Shown in pieces: positions 28,468-38,186 of a stretch of 64,000 bases of DNA. Below the pieces are notes generated by a model, which was given only the letters and a program-made list of their open reading frames with translations, was not told the DNA's origin and ran no database searches. Positions within the stretch are counted from its first letter, which is position 1, and each line of letters starts with the position of its first letter. The DNA is from Alcaligenes faecalis. Its GTDB lineage: Bacteria; Pseudomonadota; Gammaproteobacteria; Burkholderiales; Burkholderiaceae_B. Location of the stretch: positions 2,170,001 through 2,234,000 of the forward strand of contig NZ_CP023667.1 of NCBI RefSeq assembly GCF_002443155.1. The letters run 5' to 3'. The translations under genes were made by a program, and so were the position numbers.

Positions 28468-29453
28468 GACTGCCCCTCGGGTGGCACGCTGGGATCGCAG
28501 GCTTGCGGCCAAGCCAGAACCCTAAGCACCTGGTTCGAGTAAAAACAGGCCTGCAAAGGATGAGCATTCAGTTGAGTCGCCGCTAACAATTGGGCCACAG
28601 CAGCCTCAAACCCTCCCTCAAAGCGAGCCGTCCCCTTGATGGGAAAATCGACCTTCAGGGTCCAATGCTCAGGTGCAAATACCCAGTTCGCTTGCTTGGC
28701 CCATCGGACTAAAGCCTGCCTCAAGGTTCTATCCTTTATTCGCAGTTCAAAAACAGGCTCTTCCTTGGACTCTGTATCCACAACAGGGACTGAGACCCGC
28801 AGCAACTCTGAGCGGGCTTGAAAGGCCTGTGTCTGCAATAAGTTCGCAGGAGCAGACTCACCCTCTTTCACCTGAACCGCCATCAAATCTGGCACAAGCT
28901 TTCCAGAAAACACATGGCTTGGCTCTGAAGAGCGGGTATCGGAACGACTTAACGGGGAGTGGCTGGGTGGAGAATCGCCACGCTGGGAGAGACTTGCTTG
29001 GGCTTGCTGCTGATCGTTCTGCTGGCTGCGGCCATGTGGCAAGGGAGCCGATGTCTCTGCGTCAAGTAATGCGGAACCTTCGCCATGGGCATTCTTGCGC
29101 CCTAAACGAGCCTGCGCCTGTGTCCGCCCGGCCCGGAATATCAGTTCCGCCCACGAGCCCTCGATGATTTGAAACTGCCCCGAAGGCTTCAACGACAGCA
29201 GTTTTTCCTGCCTGTCTCTGCGTCCAAACACCGCTGGCAGCGTCTGCTCCGGTGCAAAATGCAGCCAGATGCGCGTCCCGTTATCAAACACCTGCATAGG
29301 TCCCACTTGCGGATCACCCGACAAGCGCCAATCGAAGTTGAAGACGCGTGCCCCCGGATCCGCCAACGAGCCATCAGGCCCCTGGCTAGTCTGACAGGCA
29401 GGCAGCCCCAGGCCACACATCAGCAAGACGCAGCAACGGACAAGAAAACGCAT
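28464..29453 (-). CDS. PilL/TcpQ-like lipoprotein
   Basis: The 329 residues begin with a lipoprotein signal (CGLGLPAC, Cys about 20). The N-terminal domain (about 35-115) looks like a TrbG/VirB9-type fold, with VFNFDWRLSGDPQVGPMQVFDNG. A Ser/Gln-rich linker follows. The C-terminal TcpQ-like domain (about 230-320) has LRQALVRWAKQANWVF and a GGFEAAVAQLLAATQLN repeat. Such proteins stabilise the pilus secretin. I place the start at 29453 because the upstream ATG at 29480 is inside a terminator. It leads the four-gene coupled cluster. Confidence 0.62.
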   Translation of the reverse strand: MRFLVRCCVLLMCGLGLPACQTSQGPDGSLADPGARVFNFDWRLSGDPQVGPMQVFDNGTRIWLHFAPEQTLPAVFGRRDRQEKLLSLKPSGQFQIIEGSWAELIFRAGRTQAQARLGRKNAHGEGSALLDAETSAPLPHGRSQQNDQQQAQASLSQRGDSPPSHSPLSRSDTRSSEPSHVFSGKLVPDLMAVQVKEGESAPANLLQTQAFQARSELLRVSVPVVDTESKEEPVFELRIKDRTLRQALVRWAKQANWVFAPEHWTLKVDFPIKGTARFEGGFEAAVAQLLAATQLNAHPLQACFYSNQVLRVLAWPQACDPSVPPEGQS

Positions 29454-29465
29454 GGCAAGCACCCA

Positions 29466-29503
29466 AAGAAAAAACCCCATGTCCCGTCAAGGGCATGGGG
29501 TTT
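29466..29503 (-). terminator. Terminator after the UgpB-like gene
   Basis: AAACCCCATG (29472-29481) pairs with CATGGGGTTT (29494-29503). On the minus strand the stem is followed by TTTTTTCTTT. It ends only about 13 bases before the PilL-like start codon, leaving almost no room for a promoter in between. Confidence 0.85.
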
Positions 29504-29556
29504 ATCTTCAAGGATGCCTGCTCAAGCCGCTAGATCGGCTTGTACGCACAGATAAA

Positions 29557-30870
29557 TCAGCGTCCTTTCTGAGCCACCAGACGGTTGGCTTCCGTGGCGG
29601 CGGTACGCAATGCCGTCATGGCCGGTTGCTGACCATCCAGCGCACTTTCCAGGCTCTGATTGAACACGGCACGGATCTGACGGTAGTTACGGAAGTTGCC
29701 CTTGGCTGTGCCCGATGTACCGCTGCTGTAAGCTCCCACCAGGTGCATCCAGTCACCCTTGTCCTTGTAGTAGTCGCTACCTGTCGCGTTAAAGGCTTCA
29801 CGGCTTACAGGCAAAAAGCCTGTTTTCTGATACCAGCGAGCGGCGTTCTCTGGCTGGGCCAACCAGCTGATGAAGCGGGCCGAGGCCTGGTTCTGTTCAG
29901 CGTTATGGCCTTTCACCGCCCACAGAGCCGACCCCGTGACAAAAGGCTTGCCGGGGGTTTGGGTGACTTCAGGGTAGTAAGGCAGACCGGTCACAGCGTA
30001 TTTCAGGCCGCGCGTGTCGCTGTATTCACCAATATGGCCGGAGTTGGAGAACATGACGGCACATTCGCCCTTGGCAAAACGCTGGGGCGACTCAGGCAAG
30101 GTGCCAGGCTTGACCATCAGCTCGGATTTCACCCAGCTGATCATCATGGACAGGTGGCGGATGTACATCACGTCAAAGTCAAAGCCCACTTTGCCTTTGA
30201 CCTTGGCGCCGGGTGCCAGACCGTAAATCTGGTTATTGACCGCGGCCAGGTTCTCCAGGTTGATGGAGACAGACTGATCGGAGGTCAAAGGACAACGGCG
30301 CGAGCCTTTATTGGCCAGATCGACCAGCTGGGCCTGCAGATCCAGCCAGACACGGCTGGGCACCGCAGGTTCGATCTTGGCTTTATCAAAGGCGTCCAGG
30401 TTGTAATACATGACCGGAATTTCGGCCATGTAAGGAAAGCCCTGCAATTGGCCACGGCCATTGCGTACAAAAGAGTTCGAGGCCAGGAACCAGGACACAT
30501 TGTCCATTTTTTCCCGAGCCAGCAAGGTGTGCATGGGCATGATGTAGGAGCGGTCAGCAACCTCGTCCAGGCCGGACATCTCGCCTAACTGCACCAGATT
30601 GGGCAAGTCCTTGCCCGCTTGCATGACCTGCTCCAACGAGGCTTCCGTGTCATGCGCCTTGACCGACACCTTGACGTCGCTCTGGCTACGATTGAAATCC
30701 CGAACCAAGCGTTCAAACTCGTCCTGATTGTGCGAGTTCAAAGCGGTCCAGACCTGAATATCAACGGCTGCCAGGGCGGTCGACCCGAACAGCAAAGCGG
30801 CCGAGCCACCCGCTGCCATCGCCAAAGCCATAACACCACGTTTCAACAGTAATCCGCGTAGATTTTTCAT
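29557..30870 (-). CDS. UgpB-like ABC transporter substrate-binding protein (orphan)
   Basis: The 437 residues have a signal peptide ending near ALA-AVD (about 35) and the family 1 extracellular solute-binding fold seen in glycerol-3-phosphate and sugar binders (IQVWTALNSHNQDEFERLVRDFN, GFPYMAEIPVMYYN). No permease or ATPase genes are next to it, so it must work with a transporter encoded elsewhere. It begins seven bases after dadA and ends at a strong terminator. The ligand cannot be deduced; glycerol phosphodiesters are typical of UgpB relatives. Confidence 0.8.
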   Translation of the reverse strand: MKNLRGLLLKRGVMALAMAAGGSAALLFGSTALAAVDIQVWTALNSHNQDEFERLVRDFNRSQSDVKVSVKAHDTEASLEQVMQAGKDLPNLVQLGEMSGLDEVADRSYIMPMHTLLAREKMDNVSWFLASNSFVRNGRGQLQGFPYMAEIPVMYYNLDAFDKAKIEPAVPSRVWLDLQAQLVDLANKGSRRCPLTSDQSVSINLENLAAVNNQIYGLAPGAKVKGKVGFDFDVMYIRHLSMMISWVKSELMVKPGTLPESPQRFAKGECAVMFSNSGHIGEYSDTRGLKYAVTGLPYYPEVTQTPGKPFVTGSALWAVKGHNAEQNQASARFISWLAQPENAARWYQKTGFLPVSREAFNATGSDYYKDKGDWMHLVGAYSSGTSGTAKGNFRNYRQIRAVFNQSLESALDGQQPAMTALRTAATEANRLVAQKGR

Positions 30871-30877
30871 ACATCCT

Positions 30878-32131
30878 TCAAGATAAAAAAGGAAATTCAG
30901 GTTCGGGTTTGCGTCCCATGACCAGGTCCGCCAAGGCTCGGCCAGAGCCTATACCCATGGTCCAGCCCAGGGTGCCATGTCCGGTATTCAGGTACAGGTT
31001 GGGAATGGAGGAACGGCCTATCAGTGGGACATTTGATGCTGTGGCAGGACGCAGTCCTGACCAGAAATGAACATTATCAAAATCCAATGCTCTTGGGAAC
31101 AGATCAGCTACGTGCGTTAACAAAGCCTGACAACGCGCGGGGTTCAAACTGCGCGAATAGCCCGACAATTCTGCGGTTCCCGCCACCCGCAGGCTATCGC
31201 CCAGGCGGGAAAACACCAGTTTTTTATCTTTATCCGTCAGGCTGACGATAGGTGCCCCTTCGGGGACCAGCACCGGGAAAGTGGCCGAATAGCCTTTGGC
31301 CGGGTAAACGGGGCAGGCAATCCCCAGCGGCTGCAAGACGGTGGGGCTGAAACTGCCCATGGCCACCACAAAGGCGTCTGCCTGTATGAACTCGTACGCA
31401 CCGTCCGAACCAATGACCTCGACGCCCACCACTCGGCCCTTGGCCGTCAGCAGACGGGTGATTTGGGTGGAAAAGCGAAACTCCACCCCGGCCCGCTTGG
31501 CCATGGCGGCCAAACCGCAGGTGAACTGGTTTGCATCGCCGGATTCATCATCTTTGGTGTAATCGCCCCCCACGATCTGGCCGCGAGCCGAGGCCAGGGC
31601 CGGCTCCAGCTGCACCAGTTCGTCCACGCTCATGATGCGACGGTCCACGCCCATATCGCGCATGACGTCCGCCATTTGCTGCGAGTCATCCAGGCTTTGG
31701 GCATCCCGGTAAAACGTGATGATGCCTTTTTCCTGATGGCGATAATCAAAATCCAGACTGGGACGCAATTGCTTCAGTGTGCTGCGGCTGTATTCCGCCA
31801 TGGCCACCAGAGCGCGCACATTGGGCGCAACTCGCCCTGGCAGGCACTCTCGCAGGAAAGACAAGCACCAGCGCCACTGGCGCAGGTCCAGACGCGGACG
31901 GAACAACAAGGGAGCATCGTCCTGCAACAACCATTTCAGCAGTTTGAACGGCATTTTCGGGTTGGCCCAGGGCTCGGCATAGGACACCGAGATTTGCCCG
32001 CCATTGGCACGCGAGGTTTCCTGCGCGGGACCGGTTCCCCGATCCACGACTACCACCTCACAACCTTGCTGGCTGAGCCACCAGGCAGTTGATACCCCAA
32101 TAATGCCGCTGCCCAGAACTGCTACTTTCAT
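30878..32131 (-). CDS. dadA: D-amino acid dehydrogenase (DadA family)
   Basis: DadA is a membrane-associated FAD enzyme that oxidises D-amino acids to oxo acids and ammonia. The 417 residues open with the FAD-binding motif VLGSGIIGVSTAWWL. The substrate region includes NGGQISVSYAEPWANP, and the C-terminal FAD contact is in LNTGHGTLGWTMGIGSGRALADL. It lies between a ferredoxin reductase gene (37 bases upstream) and an orphan binding protein gene. There is no alanine racemase (dadX) beside it, so the physiological substrate may differ from D-alanine. Confidence 0.9.
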   Translation of the reverse strand: MKVAVLGSGIIGVSTAWWLSQQGCEVVVVDRGTGPAQETSRANGGQISVSYAEPWANPKMPFKLLKWLLQDDAPLLFRPRLDLRQWRWCLSFLRECLPGRVAPNVRALVAMAEYSRSTLKQLRPSLDFDYRHQEKGIITFYRDAQSLDDSQQMADVMRDMGVDRRIMSVDELVQLEPALASARGQIVGGDYTKDDESGDANQFTCGLAAMAKRAGVEFRFSTQITRLLTAKGRVVGVEVIGSDGAYEFIQADAFVVAMGSFSPTVLQPLGIACPVYPAKGYSATFPVLVPEGAPIVSLTDKDKKLVFSRLGDSLRVAGTAELSGYSRSLNPARCQALLTHVADLFPRALDFDNVHFWSGLRPATASNVPLIGRSSIPNLYLNTGHGTLGWTMGIGSGRALADLVMGRKPEPEFPFLS

Positions 32132-32168
32132 GTGTACTGTCCGCTTGTTGAGCTATTGATCAAGACAC

Positions 32169-33203
32169 TTACTTTACGTCTGCCAGCGACGTAAAGGCAT
32201 CTGCAAAATAATTGTCCGGATTCAGTTGAGCCTGCTCCACAAAATCCTTGCGGGCCGCTTCAACCATGCCCGGCGCGCCACAGGCGTACACCTGCCAGGC
32301 CGACAGATCCGGCAAATCAGCCAGTACCGCCTGATGCACAAAGCCCGTACGGCCTGTCCAGCCATCCTCAGGCTGAGCGTCGGAAATCACCGGAATGAAA
32401 CGCAAGTTAGGCAGTTCGCTGGCCCATTTCTCGGCCAGTTCGGACTGGTACAGATCCTTGGGTCGACGCCCGCCCCAGTACAGAGCCACTTCGCGCTGGC
32501 TGCCGGTTTGAATCAGACGCTCGATCAAGGCCTTGATCGGAGCAAAACCCGTACCGCTGGCCAGGAACACCATAGGTGCAGCACTGTCTTCACGCAGGAA
32601 GAAAGAACCCAAAGGCGCTTCCACACGCAGAATTTCGCGCTCTTTCATGGCGGTGGCACCGGCACCGAATACGTGATCGGTAAACACGCCGCCGGGCATG
32701 TGACGAATATGCAATTCCACCTGATTGTCTTCCCGTGGCGGTGTGGCCATGGAGTAGCTGCGACGGCTGCCGTCCTTCAGGATGAATTCCAGATACTGGC
32801 CTGGGTAGTAACGGAATGGCTCGGACGATGGCATTTGCAGACGCACCACCATCACATCATCACGTACTTTTTCCAGGCCCACCACGCGCGACGGCATCTT
32901 GCGAATCTGGATATCGGTCGCCATACGAATTTCGTGGGACTCGATCAGCATGTCGCTGCTGGGCTTGGCCTGACAGAACAGGGTGTAGCCTGCCGCGCGA
33001 TCCTCTTCGCTCAGCAATTGCTCGGGCGCACGGCCTGCATCGTATTCACCTTCGATGACCTTGCCACGGCAAGACGAACAGGTGCCATTACGGCAGCTAT
33101 AGGGCAAGACAATGCCTGCATTCAGCGCGCCATCCAGCACAGACTGTCCGGGCTGTACGTCAAAACTGTGCCCGCTGGGCTGAACCGTGACTTTAAAACT
33201 CAT
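32169..33203 (-). CDS. 2Fe-2S ferredoxin-NAD(P)H reductase (AscD / CDP-6-deoxy-glucoseen reductase-like)
   Basis: The 344 residues contain an N-terminal plant-type ferredoxin domain with SCRNGTCSSC and a later cysteine in LFCQA. An FAD domain (RSYSMATPP) and an NAD domain (VFLASGTGFAPIKALIERL, CGAPGMVEAARKDF) follow. Proteins of this kind are usually annotated as CDP-6-deoxy-delta-3,4-glucoseen reductase, but many are general electron donors. There are no dideoxysugar genes nearby. It could supply electrons to the Rieske oxygenase 9 kb away, though that is only inference. ATG 33203 is preferred over a GTG three codons upstream. Confidence 0.82.
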   Translation of the reverse strand: MSFKVTVQPSGHSFDVQPGQSVLDGALNAGIVLPYSCRNGTCSSCRGKVIEGEYDAGRAPEQLLSEEDRAAGYTLFCQAKPSSDMLIESHEIRMATDIQIRKMPSRVVGLEKVRDDVMVVRLQMPSSEPFRYYPGQYLEFILKDGSRRSYSMATPPREDNQVELHIRHMPGGVFTDHVFGAGATAMKEREILRVEAPLGSFFLREDSAAPMVFLASGTGFAPIKALIERLIQTGSQREVALYWGGRRPKDLYQSELAEKWASELPNLRFIPVISDAQPEDGWTGRTGFVHQAVLADLPDLSAWQVYACGAPGMVEAARKDFVEQAQLNPDNYFADAFTSLADVK

Positions 33204-33211
33204 ATCCAACA

Positions 33212-33250
33212 CTCAAAAAAGAAATCTATCAGGCGGAGGCTCAGCCTCCG
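33212..33250 (-). terminator. Terminator after parC
   Basis: CGGAGGC (33234-33240) pairs with GCCTCCG (33244-33250). After the stem, the minus strand continues CTGATAGATTTCTTTTTTG. It stands just upstream of the ferredoxin-reductase start. Confidence 0.7.
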
Positions 33251-33264
33251 GCGGCTATGCAAAT

Positions 33265-35574
33265 TCAGGACTCTTCAGGCCGATGCAGCACAGGGTCGTT
33301 CAATTTGAGCGACAGGGCCTTGCCCTTGCCTGCCCGCTTGCCCAGATAATTGGCCAGCATGTCCAGATCCATCACGATGGTGGACGGACGTTTGCGGTTC
33401 ACCCCGCTGACGGCCAGACCGGCCTCGCCAAAGGCCACCCACTGACTGAGCGTATCGCCCTCGTTCAGCTTGATCAGCACCGTGCCGCGCCCCCCCTTGG
33501 ACAGCACTTTCAGTTCCTTGATATCCACCACCAGGAAGCGTCCCTGCTCGCTGAGCAGGCCCACGTACTGATCGTCCGGACGCAAGGCCAAAGGCTTGAG
33601 CAGCTTTTTGCCCTCCTCGACAGTGACAAACTGCTTGCCCGCTTTCTGGCGTGTGTTCATGTCACCCTGGGAGGCCACAAAACCGTAGCCGTCGCAGGCA
33701 GCCAGCAAGTAGTTCTGATCCAGAGGCGCCCCCAGAATGTGCTCGATAGGCGCACTGGGGCTGACTTCAATCATGGAGGTAATGGGCTGTCCGTCGCCAC
33801 GCGCTGAAGGCAAGCTGGAGACCGGAACAGTATAGACCCGGCCATCGGTACCGATCGCCACCAGATCCGTAGTACTGCGGCACTCCAGCGCATCGCGCAA
33901 GCCATCGCCCGTCTTGAAGCTGAATTGCGAAGCGTCGTGACCGTGGCCCTGGCGTGAACGCAGCCAGCCTTTGCGCGACACAATCACGGTAACTGGCTCA
34001 TCAACCACCTTGGTTTCCAGCACAGCACGCTCGGCCGCTTCAATCAAGGTACGACGGTCATCACCGTAGGTTTTAACGTCGGCTTCGATTTCACGAATCA
34101 TCAGGCGTTTCAAGGCCTTGGGATCGTCCAGCAGCTTTTGCAACGACTCCTGTTCGTCCAGACGTTCCTTCAACTCTTTCTCGATCTTGAAGCCTTCCAG
34201 ACGTGCCAACTGACGCAGACGCATTTCCAGAATATCGTCGGCCTGACGTTCGCTTAAATCAAAGCGCTCCATCAGGGCTGCACGCGGCTCGTCGGACTCA
34301 CGAATAGTCTGAATAACCTCGTCCACATTCAGGTACACCACCATGCGCCCTTGCAGCACATGGATACGGTCGGTGACCTTGTCCAGACGGTAGCGAGTAC
34401 GACGCTCCATCGTATGGCGACGAAACTCCAGCCAATTCAGCAAAACCTGGCGCAAGGAACGCTGACCGGGACGGCCATCCGTATCAATACACACCAGGTT
34501 GATGGAGACGTTGCGCTCCAGGCTGGTTTGCGCCAGCAAGGTGGTCACGAACTCGTCCCGATCAATAGCGCGAGACTTGGGTTCAAACACCAGACGCACC
34601 GCCGCCTGCTTGCCAGACTCGTCGCGCACCGCGTCAAGCATGTTCAGCATCAAGGCTTTGGTTTGTTGTTGCTCGGTACTCAGCGATTTCTTGCCGGCCT
34701 TGACCTTGGGATTGGTGCGCTCTTCAATCTCTTCCAGAATCTGCTGGGAGGAGCTGCCGGGCGGCAATTCAGTCACGACCAATTGCCATTGGCCACGTGC
34801 CATTTCCTCGAATACCCAACGGGCACGGGCCTTGATGGAGCCTCGGCCCTGGGCGTACACCGCCGCAATATCGTCAGCGGCGGAAATGATTTGACCACCA
34901 CCGGCAAAGTCTGGGCCGGGGACGATCTCGTGGATTTCCTGATCGCTCAAATTCGGGTTGCGCAACAGGCTGACGCAAGCTTGGGCCACTTCGCGCAGGT
35001 TGTGCGACGGAATCTCGGTTGCCATCCCGACGGCAATCCCTGATGCGCCGTTAAGCAGCATGATGGGCAAGCGTGCTGGCAAGGTCACCGGCTCTTTCTG
35101 GCTGCCATCGTAGTTGGGGATGAAGTCCACCGTACCTTCGTCCAGCTCGTCCAGCAGCAGACGGGAAAACGGCGTCAAGCGTGCTTCCGTGTAACGCATG
35201 GCGGCGGCATTGTCGCCGTCGCGCGAGCCAAAGTTGCCCTGCCCGTCCACCAGCGGATAACGCAGCACAAAATCCTGCGCCATACGCACCATGGCGTCAT
35301 AGGCGGCCTGGTCGCCGTGCGGGTGATATTTACCCAGCACATCCCCCACCACACGAGCCGATTTCACGGGCTTGGCCGTTGGGCCCAGGCCCATGGCATC
35401 CATAGCGTACAGAATGCGGCGTTGTACCGGCTTCTGGCCATCGGTCAGGTCGGGCAAAGCTCGTCCACGTACCACTGAAACGGCGTAATCCAGATAAGCC
35501 TGTTCCGCGTAAGTTGCCAGCGTGATGCTATCGTCCGATCCCGCCGGTTCAAAATCCAATTGATTGCTGTCCAT
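33265..35574 (-). CDS. parC: DNA topoisomerase IV subunit A
   Basis: ParC is the DNA-cleaving subunit of topoisomerase IV, which unlinks daughter chromosomes. The 769 residues include the winged-helix cleavage core with catalytic Tyr128 in [11 protein letters not shown] and [17 protein letters not shown]-terminal beta-pinwheel contains blades such as [14 protein letters not shown]. At the quinolone-contact positions corresponding to E. coli Ser80 and Glu84 it has Gln89 and Asp93. It follows parE after 20 bases. Confidence 0.97.
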   Translation of the reverse strand: MDSNQLDFEPAGSDDSITLATYAEQAYLDYAVSVVRGRALPDLTDGQKPVQRRILYAMDAMGLGPTAKPVKSARVVGDVLGKYHPHGDQAAYDAMVRMAQDFVLRYPLVDGQGNFGSRDGDNAAAMRYTEARLTPFSRLLLDELDEGTVDFIPNYDGSQKEPVTLPARLPIMLLNGASGIAVGMATEIPSHNLREVAQACVSLLRNPNLSDQEIHEIVPGPDFAGGGQIISAADDIAAVYAQGRGSIKARARWVFEEMARGQWQLVVTELPPGSSSQQILEEIEERTNPKVKAGKKSLSTEQQQTKALMLNMLDAVRDESGKQAAVRLVFEPKSRAIDRDEFVTTLLAQTSLERNVSINLVCIDTDGRPGQRSLRQVLLNWLEFRRHTMERRTRYRLDKVTDRIHVLQGRMVVYLNVDEVIQTIRESDEPRAALMERFDLSERQADDILEMRLRQLARLEGFKIEKELKERLDEQESLQKLLDDPKALKRLMIREIEADVKTYGDDRRTLIEAAERAVLETKVVDEPVTVIVSRKGWLRSRQGHGHDASQFSFKTGDGLRDALECRSTTDLVAIGTDGRVYTVPVSSLPSARGDGQPITSMIEVSPSAPIEHILGAPLDQNYLLAACDGYGFVASQGDMNTRQKAGKQFVTVEEGKKLLKPLALRPDDQYVGLLSEQGRFLVVDIKELKVLSKGGRGTVLIKLNEGDTLSQWVAFGEAGLAVSGVNRKRPSTIVMDLDMLANYLGKRAGKGKALSLKLNDPVLHRPEES

Positions 35575-35594
35575 AAATAACTCTTAAGTCGGGC

Positions 35595-37556
35595 TCAGAC
35601 GTCCAGATCGGCCAAATTGCCTTTTTCTTCCAACCAGGCACGGCGGGCAGAGGCCTCGCCCTTGCCCATCAGCATGGTGAACATGGCTTGCGTGCCGCTC
35701 AGCCCATCTTCGCCCCAATGTACGGGCAACAAGCGACGGGTATCGGGATTCATGGTGGTGTCCCACAGCTGTTCCGCGCTCATTTCACCCAGACCTTTAA
35801 AGCGACTGATGCTCCAGGACTCGTTGCGTATGCCTTCGTTGCGCAGTTTTTCCAGAATCGCATCCAGCTCGCCCTGATCCAGACAGTAGATCTTGCGGGC
35901 CGGGCGTTTTCCGGCGGCAGGCACGTCTACACGGAACAAGGGAGGACGGGCCACATACACATGACCAGCCTCGATCAGCTTGGGGAAGTGACGGAAGAAC
36001 AGCGTCAACAACAGCACCTGAATGTGCGAGCCATCCACGTCCGCATCAGACAGGATACAGATACGGCCATAGCGCAAGCCGGACAAATCCGGCTCGGACT
36101 GGGCGTCGTGCGGGTCCACACCGATAGCCACGGAAATATCGTGAATTTCCTGGTTGGCGAACAAGCGATCCTTATCGACCTCCCAAGCGTTCAGAACCTT
36201 GCCGCGCAGGGGCAAGATAGCCTGAAATTCCTTGTCACGGCCCATCTTGGCCGAACCACCAGCCGAGTCACCCTCGACCAGAAACAGTTCGGAGCTTTCC
36301 AGGTCGTGCGACTCGCAGTCCGTGAGCTTGCCGGGCAACACGGCCACGCCCGAGCTTTTGCGTTTCTCCACTTTCTGCGCCGAACGGGTACGGGCCTGAG
36401 CCTGACGCACCGCCACTTCAGCCAATTTGCGGCCCTGATCCACATTCGCGTGCAGATGCAGTTCCAGCGCATTGCGCACATAACCACTGACCAGACGCAC
36501 GGCGTCGCGGCTATTGAGCTTTTCCTTGATCTGCCCTTGAAACTGCGGGTCCAGCACTTTGGCCGACAGCACAAAGCTGGCACGGGCAAATACGTCCTCA
36601 GCCTGCAGCTTGACGCCTTTGGGAATCAGGCTGTGCAGCTCGGCAAAACTGCGCACGGCCTGATACAAGCCATCGCGCAAGCCCGATTCGTGCGTTCCCC
36701 CCGCTGGGGTTGGAATCAGGTTGACATAGGATTCACGCACAATATTGGAGTCCAGCGCCCAGGCCACCACCCAATGCGCACCTTCGCCGGCGGAGAAATT
36801 GTCATCGTCTTGCGGGGCGTACTGACGGCCTTCAAACAGGGGCACCAGCAGCTCCACGCCGTCCATCTCTTCCTGCAGATAGCCGCGCAAACCGTCTTCA
36901 TAGCACCATTGCTGGCGCTGGCCGGTTTTCTGCTGCACCAGCTCTACCGTCACGCCTTCCAGCAAGACAGCCTTGCTATGCAGGATATGAGTCAGTTGAG
37001 CCAGGGGAATCTGGGCAGAGTCAAAATATTTGGGATCGGGCCAGACCCGCACGCGGGTTCCCGTCTTGCGCTTGCCCACTGTGCCCGTCTGGGTCAGGGG
37101 CTGTTCCAGCTCGCCGTCGGCAAACACGATTTCATTGGCTTGCCCATCGCGCCAGACCAGCACTTCCAGGCGACGCGACAAGGCGTTGGTCACCGAGACA
37201 CCCACCCCGTGCAAACCGCCGGAGAAGGCATAAGCCCCACCATTGAGCTTGTCGAATTTACCCCCGGCATGCAGACGGGTGAACACCAGTTCCACCACCG
37301 GTGCATTCTCTTCAGGGTGCAAGCCAACGGGAATACCGCGCCCATCGTCTTCAACCTGTATGCCGCCGTCCTCCAGCAAGGTGACAGTCAGGGTGCGGGC
37401 AAAACCAGCCAGGGCTTCGTCGGCCGCGTTATCGATGACCTCCTGCACAATATGCAGGGGATTATCCGTGCGGGTATACATGGCCGGGCGCTGACGGACC
37501 GGTTCCAGCCCTTTGAGCACCCGTATAGAAGATTCGTCGTAACGTGTAGTAGACAA
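35595..37556 (-). CDS. parE: DNA topoisomerase IV subunit B (TTG start)
   Basis: ParE is the ATPase subunit of topoisomerase IV. The 653 residues show the GHKL ATP site (EVIDNAADEALAGF, DDGRGIPVG, GLHGVGVSVTNALS). The Toprim domain has LVEGDSAGGSAKMGRD, LRGKVLNAW and ILSDADVDGSHI. The start is a TTG at 37556 with GGGAA upstream; no ATG fits the conserved N-terminus. It is divergent from trxA and upstream of parC. Confidence 0.97.
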   Translation of the reverse strand: MSTTRYDESSIRVLKGLEPVRQRPAMYTRTDNPLHIVQEVIDNAADEALAGFARTLTVTLLEDGGIQVEDDGRGIPVGLHPEENAPVVELVFTRLHAGGKFDKLNGGAYAFSGGLHGVGVSVTNALSRRLEVLVWRDGQANEIVFADGELEQPLTQTGTVGKRKTGTRVRVWPDPKYFDSAQIPLAQLTHILHSKAVLLEGVTVELVQQKTGQRQQWCYEDGLRGYLQEEMDGVELLVPLFEGRQYAPQDDDNFSAGEGAHWVVAWALDSNIVRESYVNLIPTPAGGTHESGLRDGLYQAVRSFAELHSLIPKGVKLQAEDVFARASFVLSAKVLDPQFQGQIKEKLNSRDAVRLVSGYVRNALELHLHANVDQGRKLAEVAVRQAQARTRSAQKVEKRKSSGVAVLPGKLTDCESHDLESSELFLVEGDSAGGSAKMGRDKEFQAILPLRGKVLNAWEVDKDRLFANQEIHDISVAIGVDPHDAQSEPDLSGLRYGRICILSDADVDGSHIQVLLLTLFFRHFPKLIEAGHVYVARPPLFRVDVPAAGKRPARKIYCLDQGELDAILEKLRNEGIRNESWSISRFKGLGEMSAEQLWDTTMNPDTRRLLPVHWGEDGLSGTQAMFTMLMGKGEASARRAWLEEKGNLADLDV

Positions 37557-37790
37557 CTTGATTCCCGGTAGATCGTACAGAAAAACGCTATTTTACGAGT
37601 GGTTAGGCGCCAGTGGGGAAACGCTTTATTGGCGCGCGTTGCGCAGTGAATGCACATTATCAACCAGACGCAATGGTATCCTGTCAAAAATTGGCAACAA
37701 GACCGTCGCAATTGGCCGTAGAATACATTGTGCTCAGGTCACGCCACACGTATAGTTTTTCGTTATCTTTTAATTTTTTTGCATCTTGCC

Positions 37791-38117
37791 ATGAGCGACT
37801 CCATCATTCACGTTACAGACGCCTCCTTCGAGAGCGACGTCCTCAAAGCCGAACTTCCCGTTCTGGTCGATTACTGGGCTGCATGGTGCGGTCCCTGTAA
37901 AATGATTGCACCTTTGCTGGATGAAGCAGCCGAACAGTACCAAGGTCGTGTTATCATCGCTAAGCTCAACGTCGATGAAAATCCCGACACCCCTGCTCAA
38001 TTCGGTGTTCGCGGTATTCCAACGCTCATGCTGTTTAAAGACGGCAAAGTGGCCCAGACTAAAGTCGGCGCACTTTCCAAGTCCCAACTTAGCGCGTTTC
38101 TCGACAGCTCCCTGTAA
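37791..38117 (+). CDS. trxA: Thioredoxin 1
   Basis: TrxA is the general protein disulfide reductant of the cytoplasm. The 108 residues carry the active site WCGPC in [13 protein letters not shown] and the cis-proline loop [11 protein letters not shown]. The start is the conserved [10 protein letters not shown] at 37791; the frame is open further upstream but not conserved. No clear Shine-Dalgarno precedes it; the upstream DNA is T-rich. The 234-base divergent spacer to parE has no gene and no promoter that I can call with confidence. It is followed by rho, as in many proteobacteria. Confidence 0.97.
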   Translation: MSDSIIHVTDASFESDVLKAELPVLVDYWAAWCGPCKMIAPLLDEAAEQYQGRVIIAKLNVDENPDTPAQFGVRGIPTLMLFKDGKVAQTKVGALSKSQLSAFLDSSL

Positions 38118-38133
38118 TCTCTGATTAACCGCA

Positions 38134-38156
38134 CGCAGGCCCTTTGCTGGCCTGCG
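38134..38156 (+). other. Hairpin between trxA and rho
   Basis: CGCAGGCC (38134-38141) pairs with GGCCTGCG (38149-38156). No T-run follows. It lies in the 69-base trxA-rho spacer. It could be a trxA 3' end, or part of a rho leader involved in autoregulation as known for rho in other bacteria. Confidence 0.5.
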
Positions 38157-38186
38157 GTCTGCTGCTGAAAGCCCTTCCCCACTCCC

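Noticed and set aside
26059..29453. Frameshift or assembly error splitting a normal pilus secretin
   Set aside because: The PilN-like stop is a precise ATGA overlap with a plausible start of the PilO-like gene, and no secretin-like sequence is seen in other frames downstream.
35688..37571. 627-codon open frame opposite parE
   Set aside because: Antisense shadow; parE has all family motifs on the other strand.
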